Shown here: positions 14,795-24,274 of the stretch, piece by piece
Position numbering within the stretch: the first letter of the stretch is position 1
How the letters are laid out: the number at the start of each line of letters is the position of its first letter
DNA from: Gibbula magus
Lineage: Eukaryota > Mollusca > Gastropoda > Trochida > Trochidae
Assembly: GCA_936450465.1 (NCBI GenBank)
Contig: OW388305.1
Location: 37,767,187-37,831,186, forward strand
DNA: 64,000 nt
Reading direction: 5' to 3'
Translations under genes and position numbers: made by a program
Notes under the pieces: generated by a model
The model's input: the letters and a program-made list of their open reading frames with translations, nothing else
Told to the model about the DNA's origin: nothing
The model's database searches: none

Positions 14795-14975
14795 ATAATA
14801 AATAGAATGATTGACAATCATTGACAAATACCATGTTTATCTGATCTCATCTCATGAGATAGAAGAGTAATATATTCTCACTCGTGGCTGCTACAAAATT
14901 GTTCAACCTCCCTCGATGAGATAATCATGGTATTAACGAAAAAATATCCGCTGTATATTTTATTTCCATAAGTAT
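14795..14975. mobile_element. MITE-B, inverted-repeat element in the transposon (U1)
   Basis: The word ACAAATACCATGTTTATC...CTCATC on the left is mirrored by GATGAGATAATCATGGTATTAACGA on the right, giving terminal inverted repeats of about 40 bp around a core of about 60 bp. The same arrangement occurs in an intron at 60757-60915, so this is an independent mobile family and not part of the large transposon. Confidence 0.65.
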
Positions 14976-15675
14976 TTAATTGTATTGTACATAATGAATA
15001 TACACTTCGGATATTTGTTTGCAGTGATCCAACACATATGCTATTAGTTTGATTGTTGTAAACAGTAGCAATTTAACCATAAGACACATTAATTAAACTA
15101 CAATCTAAATATAATCTGAACTGTGAGACGAATGAATGAATATTCAAAATGAAGTACAGTTATTGAATAATATATGAATCGACGCAATACTTAATTATCA
15201 TATTCTATAAACATGAATACACATTATTGAATGAGAGAGTTATGGAACGTAGCATTTGATGTCTCCGTATTGTATGATACATGTATTCATGATAAGACAC
15301 GTGCTTACAAACCACGCATTAGAAGATGAATACGAAATACAAACGTGTAGTACGCACTGTTTTTGTAACTGCATTGATATTTAGATATAACGACACTTCC
15401 AATAACCGTACAAATTAGTTTAACGATAATAGATGTTGTTAATCGTTAAATGTAATGACCAAAGTTATGACAACTGCCTATCTGAAAGAATTTGAAATTC
15501 AAGCTGTCTTGGAGCAAATATTTACACATTACAGTGTTGTTCAGTTTCAACTAAATAAAATATGTAATTAAGCCAGGTAATATCTGGGATATGTGTTTAA
15601 TGCAAGTGGGCAAATTCATTAAATTAATCAAATCAATTAAAAATAAGCACCTCTATGTATTGTCGCAAATACTGT
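14976..15675. other. Transposon interior without a supportable gene (U1)
   Basis: AT-rich sequence downstream of the transposase remnant on the minus strand. No domain or repeat identified. Confidence 0.5.
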
Positions 15676-15679
15676 TAGT

Positions 15680-16060
15680 TCAATCTGAATACTTTGACAC
15701 GTGTGTAGATGATTCAGAGCTCTTTGACCTCATTTCTGAAAGTTTGAGATATTTATCTTGAAATAAATGGAAAGTCGAAAACATATTAAATATTCGCATC
15801 AGCTTCACTGGCAAATCATTCATGTTCTGAAAGCAGTCCGTTGTATCTCTCAAAACTAAACAGCCAAAAGCCATAAACTGAGCCAAAGTTCTCAATAGAT
15901 TCCTGTATGTGGCAATGCAGGTGCATGTTGGGTGTGACGAATTCTTTGCCATATTGCCTCATGACCTCTACGCAGAATTTGTTTATGAGTCTAATACCAA
16001 TGTCCAAATTAGATGTGAGAGTGTGAGATGTGAAGTTATGGACGTGTGTCGCATTGTGTC
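15680..16060 (-). pseudogene. EnSpm/CACTA transposase remnant (U1)
   Basis: Two overlapping minus-strand frames. The first (15816-16007) contains TPNMHLHCHIQESI, FGSVYGFWLFSFERYNG and LL, matching the conserved segment of animal EnSpm transposases in which a (T)P(N)MHLH..H block precedes F(G)PVY.FW.FSFER.NG. After a frame change the second (15680-15952) continues with LPVKLMRIFNMF, as expected for the stretch following it. Only about 110 residues of a protein that normally has several hundred remain. There is no catalytic triad, and at least one frameshift. Its position inside CAC-ended inverted repeats with a 3-bp duplication makes it the natural owner of the element. An 18-bp deletion relative to U2 removes six residues. 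Confidence 0.8.
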
Positions 16061-16475
16061 ATAATAAATTGGCAATGCCTCTATTGTATATTGATATACC
16101 ATATATAAATACTGAATGAAATGCCCTTATTACATCAATTTGTTATTGATTTGATGATTAATATAAACATTTTCCAGTTTATGGTTTATTTTTTTAAATA
16201 TGTATTTTAATAAAATCAATATTTTTTACATTACATATATGTTTGTGATTTGTTCATTTCTACTCGTTGTGTCATCAATGGCAAGTTCCTAGTCTTCTAT
16301 CATTGAGACAATTATATTGTAAAATGCATAAACAAACTAAAATATGGTTAACAAACAGCCTTAGTTGGCCAATAAGACACTGTTAAAAATGTATCGCATA
16401 TATATACAACATGTGAAAGTAAATGATAAAAGGAAATAAGCTATTTAAAGCAACAGAAGTTGCTCCCACCGCAAT

Positions 16476-17429
16476 ATTCCCATCCACCCAGCCCTATTAT
16501 CTAGGGTAATTGAACCAGTCAAGCGGTATAATCCCTTAAAACAACAGGTGCTGGGTCAAATTTGATACCTATGAAAAAGGGTTAAACCATGAAAAAAGGG
16601 ACAAACACTATTAATATAACTAATTTTTTTATTTTATACATTTGTAGTAGCACTTTGAATGGACATTGGCACTTGCCCACTTGCATAGCGTCTTTTGTAA
16701 GTGTCCAAAGCATCATCAAGTTGACGGTACTTTTTCTTCCTTGGTGGAGCTCTGCCACCATGATTCAGCTGTATGATGCAGGCCTCAGTGTAAGCCTGCT
16801 CCTTCTTCAAGAAGCTGATGGTTTTGAAGAGGTTTGGGTGGCACTCCGATGTTACAGTTGTCAGCTTTCTGTGCCACCCCTCAACGTGGTTCGTTGTTCT
16901 GGGACCGACGGTGTTGTAGTGGTTCCACATCTGACGACCATGGTCACCTTCAACCCAGTAGCCTGTCACGTAGTCCTTGAATCCTTCAGTCGAAGCGAGT
17001 TCTGTTTGCAATCTGTGCGTTTGCCATGGTGAAGTGACATTGACATCTTTCAAGGGCACATTTATACTGATTCTTTATTATATGTGTTCACTCAGTTAAA
17101 TAAACATAATTATTTGATGTAAACTGGTACTCAAGCACACTCACGACTGAGTGCAATCATACCGGGATGATTAACAGTTCACCTGTCAAAACTAATTGCC
17201 TTCAATGCTACTTTGATTGAACTGTTATCAATGAAAATGGCTTTGAAATAAATACCAATTCGTCACTGGTAAAGTTTACTTCACTGTCTACATACATTTT
17301 TCTCCTGGATTTAAAATTACATGGATATAAATTCGCAGGTAACTTTCTCCCCCTTCACCGAGGCTAGCCAGCCTAATCCTAATCCCTAATAGATAGGATT
17401 AATTAACGCAGGGCTGGGTAGATGGGAAT
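16476..17429. mobile_element. MULE-derived fragment bounded by inverted repeats (U1)
   Basis: The left edge ATTCCCATCCACCCAGCCCT (16476-16495) is mirrored by AGGGCTGGGTAGATGGGAAT (17410-17429) with one mismatch. Between them is the C-terminal part of a MULE-type transposase on the minus strand. The roughly 950-bp unit looks like an internally deleted Mutator-like element. A clean 9-bp target duplication is not visible. Confidence 0.6.
16634..17059 (-). pseudogene. MULE transposase C-terminal fragment (U1)
   Basis: A 141-codon open frame. WNHYNTVGPRTTNHVEGWHR is followed by HPNLFKTISFLKKEQAYTE and a basic C-terminal tail with KKKYRQLDDALDTYKRRY. The order NHVEGWHR, then HPN(L/I)..., then KKEQ, then Y..LD..L is typical of the end of MULE-type transposases in invertebrates, downstream of the catalytic domain. 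The catalytic part and the N-terminal zinc finger are absent, so it is a fragment. The plus-strand ORF at 16589-17032 is its shadow. Confidence 0.75.
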
Positions 17430-17470
17430 AACCCACAGGTGGGAGGGATTATTCCCATCTACCCAGCCCT
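17410..17470. repeat. Perfect 22-bp foldback at the edge of the MULE fragment (U1 only)
   Basis: AGGGCTGGGTAGATGGGAATAA at 17410-17431 is followed after 17 bases by its exact reverse complement at 17449-17470. U2 has only the first arm, followed by a simple AACCCCTCCCACCTGTTGCC joint. A local inverted duplication therefore arose in U1. Confidence 0.85.
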
Positions 17471-17637
17471 GCCACAGCGAGACATTAATTGTTTACATCC
17501 AATTAGTCAAGGTGTTAATTAGCCGATAGGTGATGACCAGAATATTGCACATACCTTGTACGGCAAATAACGCAAGAACAAACTTAACAATTATAAAGAT
17601 ACTCCCTCTATTCTATTGTAACAAACATTGATATGAA

Positions 17638-18615
17638 ATGTTGATATATATAAATGCTGTTTCATGTAATGAATCAGCAAACAGAGCACTGGGACTTCTA
17701 ATATCCAAGTTTAAAAGTATTGGTGGTATGCCGTATAGTGTTTTTACGAAACTTTACGACGCCATGGTTTACTCAGTGTTAAACTATGGAGCAGAAATAT
17801 GGGGAACCGCACAACATTCATGTATTAATACCGTCCAACACAGAGCACAACGCTTCTTCCTTGGTCTAGGAAAATATGCCCTGAATATCGCTGTCAACGG
17901 TGAAATGGGATGGATACCACCAGAAGTTCGAAATTGGTTATCTGTTTTAAGACATTGGACAAGAGCTGTGAATACAACAAGTAGAAGAATTAATAAGAGG
18001 ATATTTCTCTGGGCGAATGATTGTAAGAAGAAAAATTGGAATTGTAAAATAAAAACGTTTTTAAAAGATCATGGATTCGAACACCTGACATATGCTGGTG
18101 TCATTGAGAAAAAATCTTTCTTTACATGTATACAAGATATCCTACTCAATAAATATCATCTTACATGGAAAGAAAATTTGCCACAGGTTGAAGGAAGGCG
18201 AGGGAAGAATAAGCTCCGAAATTACAGACTTTTTAAAGAAAATTATGAAACAGAGTACTATGTTCGATGTCCACTTTCTCGTAACCACAGGAGTGCTTTG
18301 GCGAAATTTCGGTGTGGAGTGGCCCCGTTAAGAATTGAAACGGGTAGATATGAGAGTATACCACACAGCGAAAGATATTGTTTTAACTGTCCTGATCAAG
18401 TGGAAGACGAAATGCATGTTTTATTTTACTGTCCCGCTTACACCTCTATTAGGGAAGTGCTTTTTAACTCATGCCGGAGAACTTTACCTCATTTTAGTTC
18501 ACTTTCTTGTGAAGAAATGTTTATTTATATTTTTAGTTCCCATGACCTAATTTTTACCGTTTCCAAAACCTGCCAGGATATTTTAACTAAACGCTGTGGT
18601 ATCTTATATGGTTAA
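17638..18615 (+). CDS. Non-LTR reverse transcriptase, C-terminal fragment (U1, open)
   Basis: 325 codons, the first eight from the host terminal repeat. The NRALGLL... segment and the motif LNYGAEIWG followed by ...VQHRAQRFFLGL match the region after the catalytic domain of animal non-LTR reverse transcriptases (the thumb and downstream stretch). Near the end, CFNCPDQVEDEMHVLFYC is a C-x2-C-x8-H-x4-C zinc-knuckle-like motif usual at the C-terminus of these proteins. The endonuclease and the palm with the YxDD box are absent because of 5' truncation, so it is not functional even though the frame is open. Clade (CR1/L2/RTE-like) cannot be fixed by eye. Confidence 0.8.
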   Translation: MLIYINAVSCNESANRALGLLISKFKSIGGMPYSVFTKLYDAMVYSVLNYGAEIWGTAQHSCINTVQHRAQRFFLGLGKYALNIAVNGEMGWIPPEVRNWLSVLRHWTRAVNTTSRRINKRIFLWANDCKKKNWNCKIKTFLKDHGFEHLTYAGVIEKKSFFTCIQDILLNKYHLTWKENLPQVEGRRGKNKLRNYRLFKENYETEYYVRCPLSRNHRSALAKFRCGVAPLRIETGRYESIPHSERYCFNCPDQVEDEMHVLFYCPAYTSIREVLFNSCRRTLPHFSSLSCEEMFIYIFSSHDLIFTVSKTCQDILTKRCGILYG

Positions 18616-18954
18616 TGTTTTAGAATTTCCATGTTGTCTATGTGTTTATATTTTCTTACCTATTTGTATATTTTAGCTCTTTTCATTTATTTCTGTATTT
18701 TTAAAGATATATTGTCTCTCATAAGTCGCTGAGCGACTGGTCGTAGCATATTCTATTATTTATTATTATATACAACAATTTTATAATTTGTATCTACGAG
18801 TGAGACACTAATAAAATACTCTGTCTGTCTGTCTGTCTGTCTGTAAACACATGCGACAAGTTTGTGAACAAAAACATCAGCAGCATGCAGTGAGGTGCGG
18901 GGACAGAGTTGTCTCCCTTAATTTATTCTGAAGGTATGTCATTCTGTATGTGTC
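17662..18954 (+). mobile_element. 5'-truncated non-LTR retrotransposon in the right terminal repeat (U1)
   Basis: The inverted match between terminal repeats stops after GCTGTT at 17661 and resumes at about 18955, so about 1.29 kb is inserted. It carries the end of a reverse-transcriptase ORF, a 3' region ending in (CTGT)n at 18820-18844, and about 110 bp more of unclear origin that contain a TTGTCTCCCTTAA word. A simple-repeat 3' tail and 5' truncation are usual for non-LTR insertions. Confidence 0.8.
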
Positions 18955-19494
18955 AGTGTATGATACTTGATGTCCCTGAAAGCAGTTTCAATTTAAAATG
19001 GACTTTGTTTCATAAATTTGATTGGTTTTGGTACCTTGCACAATATCATATGTTGGTGAGTCTGTGTGTGTCGGTCTGAGTGGAGATATGTATTAGGGAG
19101 TGTCATATTGTGTGTTTGAATCTTTTGGAGAGTTTATTATGAGTGTGTATGAAGGTCGGTGAATCAGTTAACATCTTTTAGGGTGAATCAATGCGACAGT
19201 CTATGAGTCACTGCATCAGATTGAGTGAGTTGGGTGAAAGGTATGCAAGAAGTATTGTATGTATGTATATCCATATAACATTTTAATTTATGTATTTCTG
19301 TTGTTCAATAAGGTAAAAGTTGTGTCTTATAGACTCTAGTAGGCAATGTTTTTATTATATGTGTAGCGTAAAGCTGTGTATATATAGTTTATTGCAACAG
19401 CATGACACAGTAATAAATTATTATTATCATTATAACTATCATAAAATAATGTGAGCACTTTTTCAACATAAGACGGTAATATTACCCAATAGCT

Positions 19495-19775
19495 TAGAAG
19501 GGTATCCGGATAAGATATTCTGTCCGGATTCCAGTATTCTTAGAAACATACTTTCCGGAAATATTTCCAGGAGAAGACACACGGATCTGGGATATGGAAA
19601 AGTATAATCTCCGGATTCCAGTATTCTTAGAAACATACTTTCCGGAAAAATTTCCGGGAGAATATGAGCGGATCTGATATACGGGAGAGAATACATTTCT
19701 GGATTCCCGGATACCAAATGTGAAAGGATACGGGAGAATCCGGCAGGTATCCGGAAATTGGATTCCACTGGTTTT
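19495..19775. promoter_or_regulatory. Subterminal palindromic motif array, right end (U1)
   Basis: Mirror image of 4245-4515, with the same TCCGGA/GGATTCC words and the duplicated CCGGATTCCAGT module. The open frames that cross it on the minus strand are a by-product of the repeat. Confidence 0.7.
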
Positions 19776-19784
19776 GGTCCTGTG

Positions 19785-20149
19785 ACAGTAACCAGAGGTG
19801 ACGCGATTGGTTGACACTGTACATTTCATTCCAATGACTTGATTAGGTATTGCAGTTTGTGTAGAAGCAACCATCGTCAGTGAAGACAACGAAAAAAGCC
19901 GTCAAAAAGTAAGTTTAGATTCGAGAATGTGTAGTTACCATTTATCGAGATCGTGAATACGTGCAAGTGAATTACGTGAGTGATGTAAAAGATTTGTTTC
20001 TACCATGAAAGTCTGTAGGAGAGCATCTTTTCATGCAATATTGTAATTATCATAAGAAATAACTGCTCTATAAAAAAAAATTGGTAGTTTTCAAGAGATG
20101 GCAGCGATTAATTGAATGTTGATTCTACAACTTATTACAAGAGAATTAG
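19785..20149. other. Right flank of the transposon with 5' end of Tc1 relic B (U1)
   Basis: Minus-strand reading of 19785-19885 gives RNQVIGMKCT-type HTH remnants (here NQVIGMKCT) of Tc1 relic B, continuing the part at 3850-4228. The rest to 20149 shows nothing. Confidence 0.5.
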
Positions 20150-21180
20150 TGAGCACAGCTCACTCATATACCCCGGCTTTTAATATTGGTCAAAGAAAAA
20201 ATGTTTTAAAATAGCAAAAAGACATCGATGTTTAGTCTCTTGTATGAACAGACGACAGAGAGCAGAGTATTTATGTCATCATAGTAAGTATGTCTTCATA
20301 GGTAAACTTGTAAGAGTGCTTTAGAAGTAAATTCGAAAAATTAAATATGCAAATGAGGGTATGAAATATACAAATATGCAAATGAGGGTATGAAATAAAC
20401 AAATGACAGATGTACACATCAGTGGTTAAAAGTATCAAGTTTCGTAACATTTGAACAATTAGTGTCTGAGTTATGAGTGGGACAGAAAAGTGTGAAAGAC
20501 GAAGTCGGAAAACGAAGAAAATTTGCATAAATTATGCAAATGTTGGTATGAAACTTACAAGAGGCAGATGTACACATCACAGTGATTATATGTATCAAGT
20601 TTCGTAAAATTTGAACAACTGGTGTAAGGGGTTATGAGTGGAACAAAAAGTGTCAAACAATTTGGAAACATTTGCATTAAATATGCAAATGAGGGTATGT
20701 AATATACAAATATGCAAATGAGGGTATGAACTAAACAAATGACAGACGTACACATCAGTTGTTAAAACTATCAAGTTTCGTAACATTTGAACAATTAGTG
20801 TCTGAGTAATGAGTGGGACAGAAAAGTGTGAAAGACGAATTCGAAAAAATAAGGATATTTGCATAAATTATGCAAATGTTGGTATGAAACATACAAAAGG
20901 CAGATGTACACATCACAGTGATTATATGTATCAATCTACAATACATTTGAACAACTGGTGTCAGGGTTATGAGTGGAACAAATAGTGTCAATGGCGAAAA
21001 ACGGAGAAAATTTGCATAAATTATGCAAATGAGGGTATTAAACATACAAAAGGCAGATGTACATATCATTGTGATTGTACATATCAAGTTTTGTAAAATT
21101 TTAGCAACTGGTTTCAGAATTATGAGTGGAACAAAAACCAGACTTTATACCCCGACTACTTCATAGCAAGGGTATAACAA
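20150..21180 (+). repeat. 336-bp higher-order tandem repeat (U1)
   Basis: Two related monomers of about 150-180 bp alternate. Monomer A carries GACAGATGTACACATCAG (20405, 20741). Monomer B carries GGCAGATGTACACATCAC (20563, 20899, and a variant at 21052). The dimer period is 336 bp. ATTTGCATAAATTATGCAAAT palindromes recur between monomers. The block is bracketed by TATACCCCGGC (about 20168) and TATACCCCGAC (about 21147). Minus-strand ORFs of 66-110 codons here follow the repeat and are not genes. Confidence 0.85.
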
Positions 21181-21423
21181 GTTCCGTGAGAACAGATATC
21201 TCATTTTGTGAAAAAAAACCGAAAAAACTCACTTTATCAAATTGACACAATCTCTTTTTTATCTGAGTTTCCCTCTCTTTTTGACAGAACTATGGTTATA
21301 AGTTATTCATCCAGTACAAAAATTAAACGTGCTTGGGATTTTTATAACTTATATAGAACCACGTGGTGAATCATCGTGACGTCATTGTAGTCAAGGCCCC
21401 AGACGCCTGGTTACAATAACGCA

Positions 21424-22631
21424 ATGCAAATCATTTGGATATTTCTCCTACTGATAAATGTAAAGTTTGTTTTCAGGAAAATGAGAACAGCAAACATAGG
21501 AAGAAGGAATGTCTCATTGTAGATCAGTGCTTGGTACGGTATGGCTCTCGGTGTATGACTGATCTGTTTGGTTTTGCTAAGAAATGATCTTGTACAGGAA
21601 AGTTATATTCAAACCTGTCAGAAATTGTTCATTTATACTTGCACAAGCCAAAGACCAGCCTGCCAGCTTCACAGCCAAAAAAAGCTTCACCATTGTCGTT
21701 CTTGATGGTACAGCCTTATTCACCTAACCTGAGAGATGTTTGGGTAGAATCGATGTCATCAAATGCAATGAGAAAAACTGGGTTAAAGATCAAGGGATTT
21801 ATGTGTGGTTGGGTTTATGACGAAACACGCTCTTTTGGTCTACCCTTCAAGGAACATTCAAGCAAGTCATAGACAAAACACATTCTAAAGTCAGGTTAAC
21901 TCAGCATCGACATTACGAAATGAGTTTGTTTAAAGACCAACTGTATCTTGTGCAGAGAGGAACCATTATGAGGCGGAGCAGGTCACCTTGACATGAGTAC
22001 CCCGAGGAATGGTACCGTACAGGAGCTGAACGTATTAAGTATTTAACCATCAGCGATACTCTCATCTGTTGGCGGCAGCAGTCGAGGATCAGATGTCGGA
22101 ATTTGTTGACAAAATCAAAAGAAATTCAGATTGAGGAATATTACCGGTACAGTGTACACGTTTCACACAACAAGGTAGTATTTGTTTATGTACCAAAGGT
22201 ATTAAGATTAAATCTTACCCTTAAATTGTTCACACGTGACACTGGACGGGAATTGTGCCATGGTAGTATAAAGGTGAAGAAAGAACTGATGACATTACAT
22301 GTTAGTGGTACTTCTTTGTACTATCCATCCTCAAAATGGACAGGTTGGAGGCAAGGGCGTTTGGAATGGACTGTACTATCGGTGCCACAACTTTTTCAGC
22401 TAAGTATCCGAAGTCATTTCGAGGATACCTTTTCAGATATCTCTTCTTTTGATATTGTGTTTTAAGCATACCAATCTGAAAATCTGGTCAAACAATGAAT
22501 TGAGAAAGAGCGAAACACTTTGTTTTGGTCCAGCAATGCTTGAGTTTTCAAGTGACACATCTTCAAGACCACACCAAATGGACTGTGTTATTGGTACCAA
22601 AACTTTATCAGCTGAGTATCCAAAGTCATGA
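21424..22631 (+). pseudogene. Decayed paralogue of the secreted propeller-like gene (U1)
   Basis: It starts MQIIWIFLLLIN, matching the signal-peptide start MQGILIFLLNIN of the gene at 24275. It then shows the same blocks in shifting frames: IQTCQ, a TSPPASQ-like linker, NLRDVW(V)xSMSSN, RKTGLKIKGFMCGWVYDE, and YRYSVHVSHNKVVFVYVPK (frame 22103-22465). There are at least three frameshifts or stops (a stop about 32 codons after the start, and breaks near 21840 and 22000). The 3' end is locally duplicated: the TGGACTGT..TATCGGTGCC block near 22364 recurs near 22577. Upstream, TGACGTCATTGTAGTCAAGG resembles the stretch before the intact paralogue, so the promoter region was duplicated too. Confidence 0.75.
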
Positions 22632-22639
22632 GGGGGACA

Positions 22640-23158
22640 AAGTTTCAATATATGTCTTTCTGAATATTTTATACCGATCTGGCAATCCAAATTAGTCAAT
22701 AATGACTTGGTGAATTGACACAATGTCTCAGTCAAACAATGACTTTATGAATATGCTCGTTATCGCAGCCACACGAGGACTTGGTGAATTCACTTAATTG
22801 GCTTACTTTAACCGTCTAACAATAGACTGATGAATTGGCTATCTTTAATCATCCAATAATGAATTGGTGGATTGCTCACTTTAATCCTCAAACAATGAAT
22901 TGACGAATTGCCTCACTTAACTTGTCAAACAATGAATTAATTAAATGGTTAGGGACTGACTGAATTAGTCCTAGGTTATACATATTAGATTCCCGGATCA
23001 TATATGTTTGGTTACCTGTTTATATACGCTTGTGTTCTGATCCAGTATGTTTGATTTTCCCACTATAAAACCCTTCCTTTCACAATCAAAAAATTGATTA
23101 ATTATCTGATTATATATGCCTAATCTCAGAATGTACATGCTTGATTCACTGAACAAAT
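22640..23158 (+). repeat. Degenerate CAAACAATGAATTG-type repeats (U1)
   Basis: About eight diverged units of 33-36 bp built on CAAACAATGAATTGGTGAATTGxCTCACTTTAA, grading into GATTCCCTGAACAAATATGTT-type words. U2 equivalent is about 49297-49814. No gene. Confidence 0.6.
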
Positions 23159-23395
23159 ATGTTCATTTTGCTGAACAAAAAAGTTCATTTACCTGAACAA
23201 AAATGTTTACCTCAACAATATGTCACTCTATTGTTCGATTCCCTGAAAGTGATGAAATGCTTACCTCAACAATATGTCACTCTGTTGTTTGATTCCCTGA
23301 AAGTGATTAAACGCTTACCTCAACAATATGTCACTCTAGATCTGTTGTTTGATTCCTTGAAAGTGATTAAACGCTTACCTCAATAATATGTTCCT
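23159..23395 (+). repeat. 51/57-bp tandem repeat, about three units (U1)
   Basis: Units TTGTTTGATTCCCTGAAAGT + GATTAAACGCTTACCTC + AACAATATGTCACTC, with an optional extra TAGATC. Unit lengths are multiples of three, so one frame stays open across them (peptide period LLFDSLKVIKRLPQQYVT). In U1 this frame is stopped by CAATAA at the last unit. A sequence CCTTTAACGACGACCACAGG ends the block and recurs after the second paralogue at about 25711. Confidence 0.75.
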
Positions 23396-24217
23396 TTAAC
23401 GACGACCACAGGGGGTGGAGTCGGAGAGATGTTTTGTATCACTCTGTTGGTCAAGCATAGATAGATCGGCATAGTCAAAACAATGTTGACAGATATAAAT
23501 TAATGTCATTTATTTAGTTTATATCTAATAAATATTAATTGGCATGTTTTAGAATTCTCTTTTCATATATTAAACTAGTTGGAAGCCCATTTGCATAGGC
23601 AGAAATTAAACACAAATGAACGAATAGCAAATTTACTTTTACTCACGTGTGTATATTACTACCATAAGCAATATTGCATATGTGCAAAGTTCGCCGTATA
23701 AACAGGGCTTTAGATGAAGGGATAGGAATTTCAATGAGTTTCGAAGTTTCCAATTCATTTTCACTTTTAAAAATGGCATGCGCTCATATAAAATAATGAT
23801 ATTACTGATTCCTTTGCTTATGAGGTAGTGATACTACTTCGAATATTAAAAAGAGTTTTACATGGCCATTTGTAGGAGCATTTATTGTTTTGTTTTACAA
23901 CGAGCTCTACAAAAGATAACAATTAGTATTTACAATTTAATATCATTTGGAATCTTGAATGTTCAAAAACAACTAACATTTCGCTTCCACAAATCAGTAA
24001 GCATTGTATTCATTTACTTTATCCTTTTTTGTAACTATCTCTTTCTTGGATTATGAATTATTCATATTACTATATAGACTATAGACTATAAATTAGAAAC
24101 ATACTACTGAATGCGCTCCTTTAAACATAGAAGCACTCTTTTTGAGACATCACGATATCATTGTTGTCAAGGAAACGAATCTGACGTACACATATTCAAA
24201 TCTCAAACTTTATTCCA
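23396..24217. other. Spacer between paralogues, no supportable gene (U1)
   Basis: AT-rich. A 64-codon hydrophobic ORF (23862-24056) is identical in U2 and unrecognised. Upstream of the second paralogue, ATATCATTGTTGTCAAGG (about 24150) resembles the region before the decayed paralogue. Confidence 0.5.
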
Positions 24218-24274
24218 TTGCATATAGCCGTCCAGACAGCCTTATCTACACGGACAGTCAGCTGTGTTAACATA

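Larger units (their letters stand above)
17468..19784 (-). repeat. Right terminal inverted repeat, interrupted by a non-LTR element (U1)
   Basis: Inverted counterpart of 4229-5475. It is split by about 1.29 kb of inserted sequence at 17662-18954. Relative to the left repeat it lacks a stretch equivalent to about 5215-5410, which makes the inner part asymmetric. Confidence 0.85.

Noticed and set aside
16589..17032. 147-codon plus-strand ORF (also 43312-43755)
   Set aside because: Antisense shadow of the MULE transposase fragment, which has recognisable motifs on the minus strand.
20271..21087. Minus-strand ORFs rich in Cys, Ile and Phe (also 47077-47744)
   Set aside because: They follow the period of the 336-bp tandem repeat and differ with repeat number.
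20150..21180. CRISPR-like regular repeat
   Set aside because: Period 150-180/336 bp with diverged monomers in an animal genome; no short identical repeats with unique spacers.
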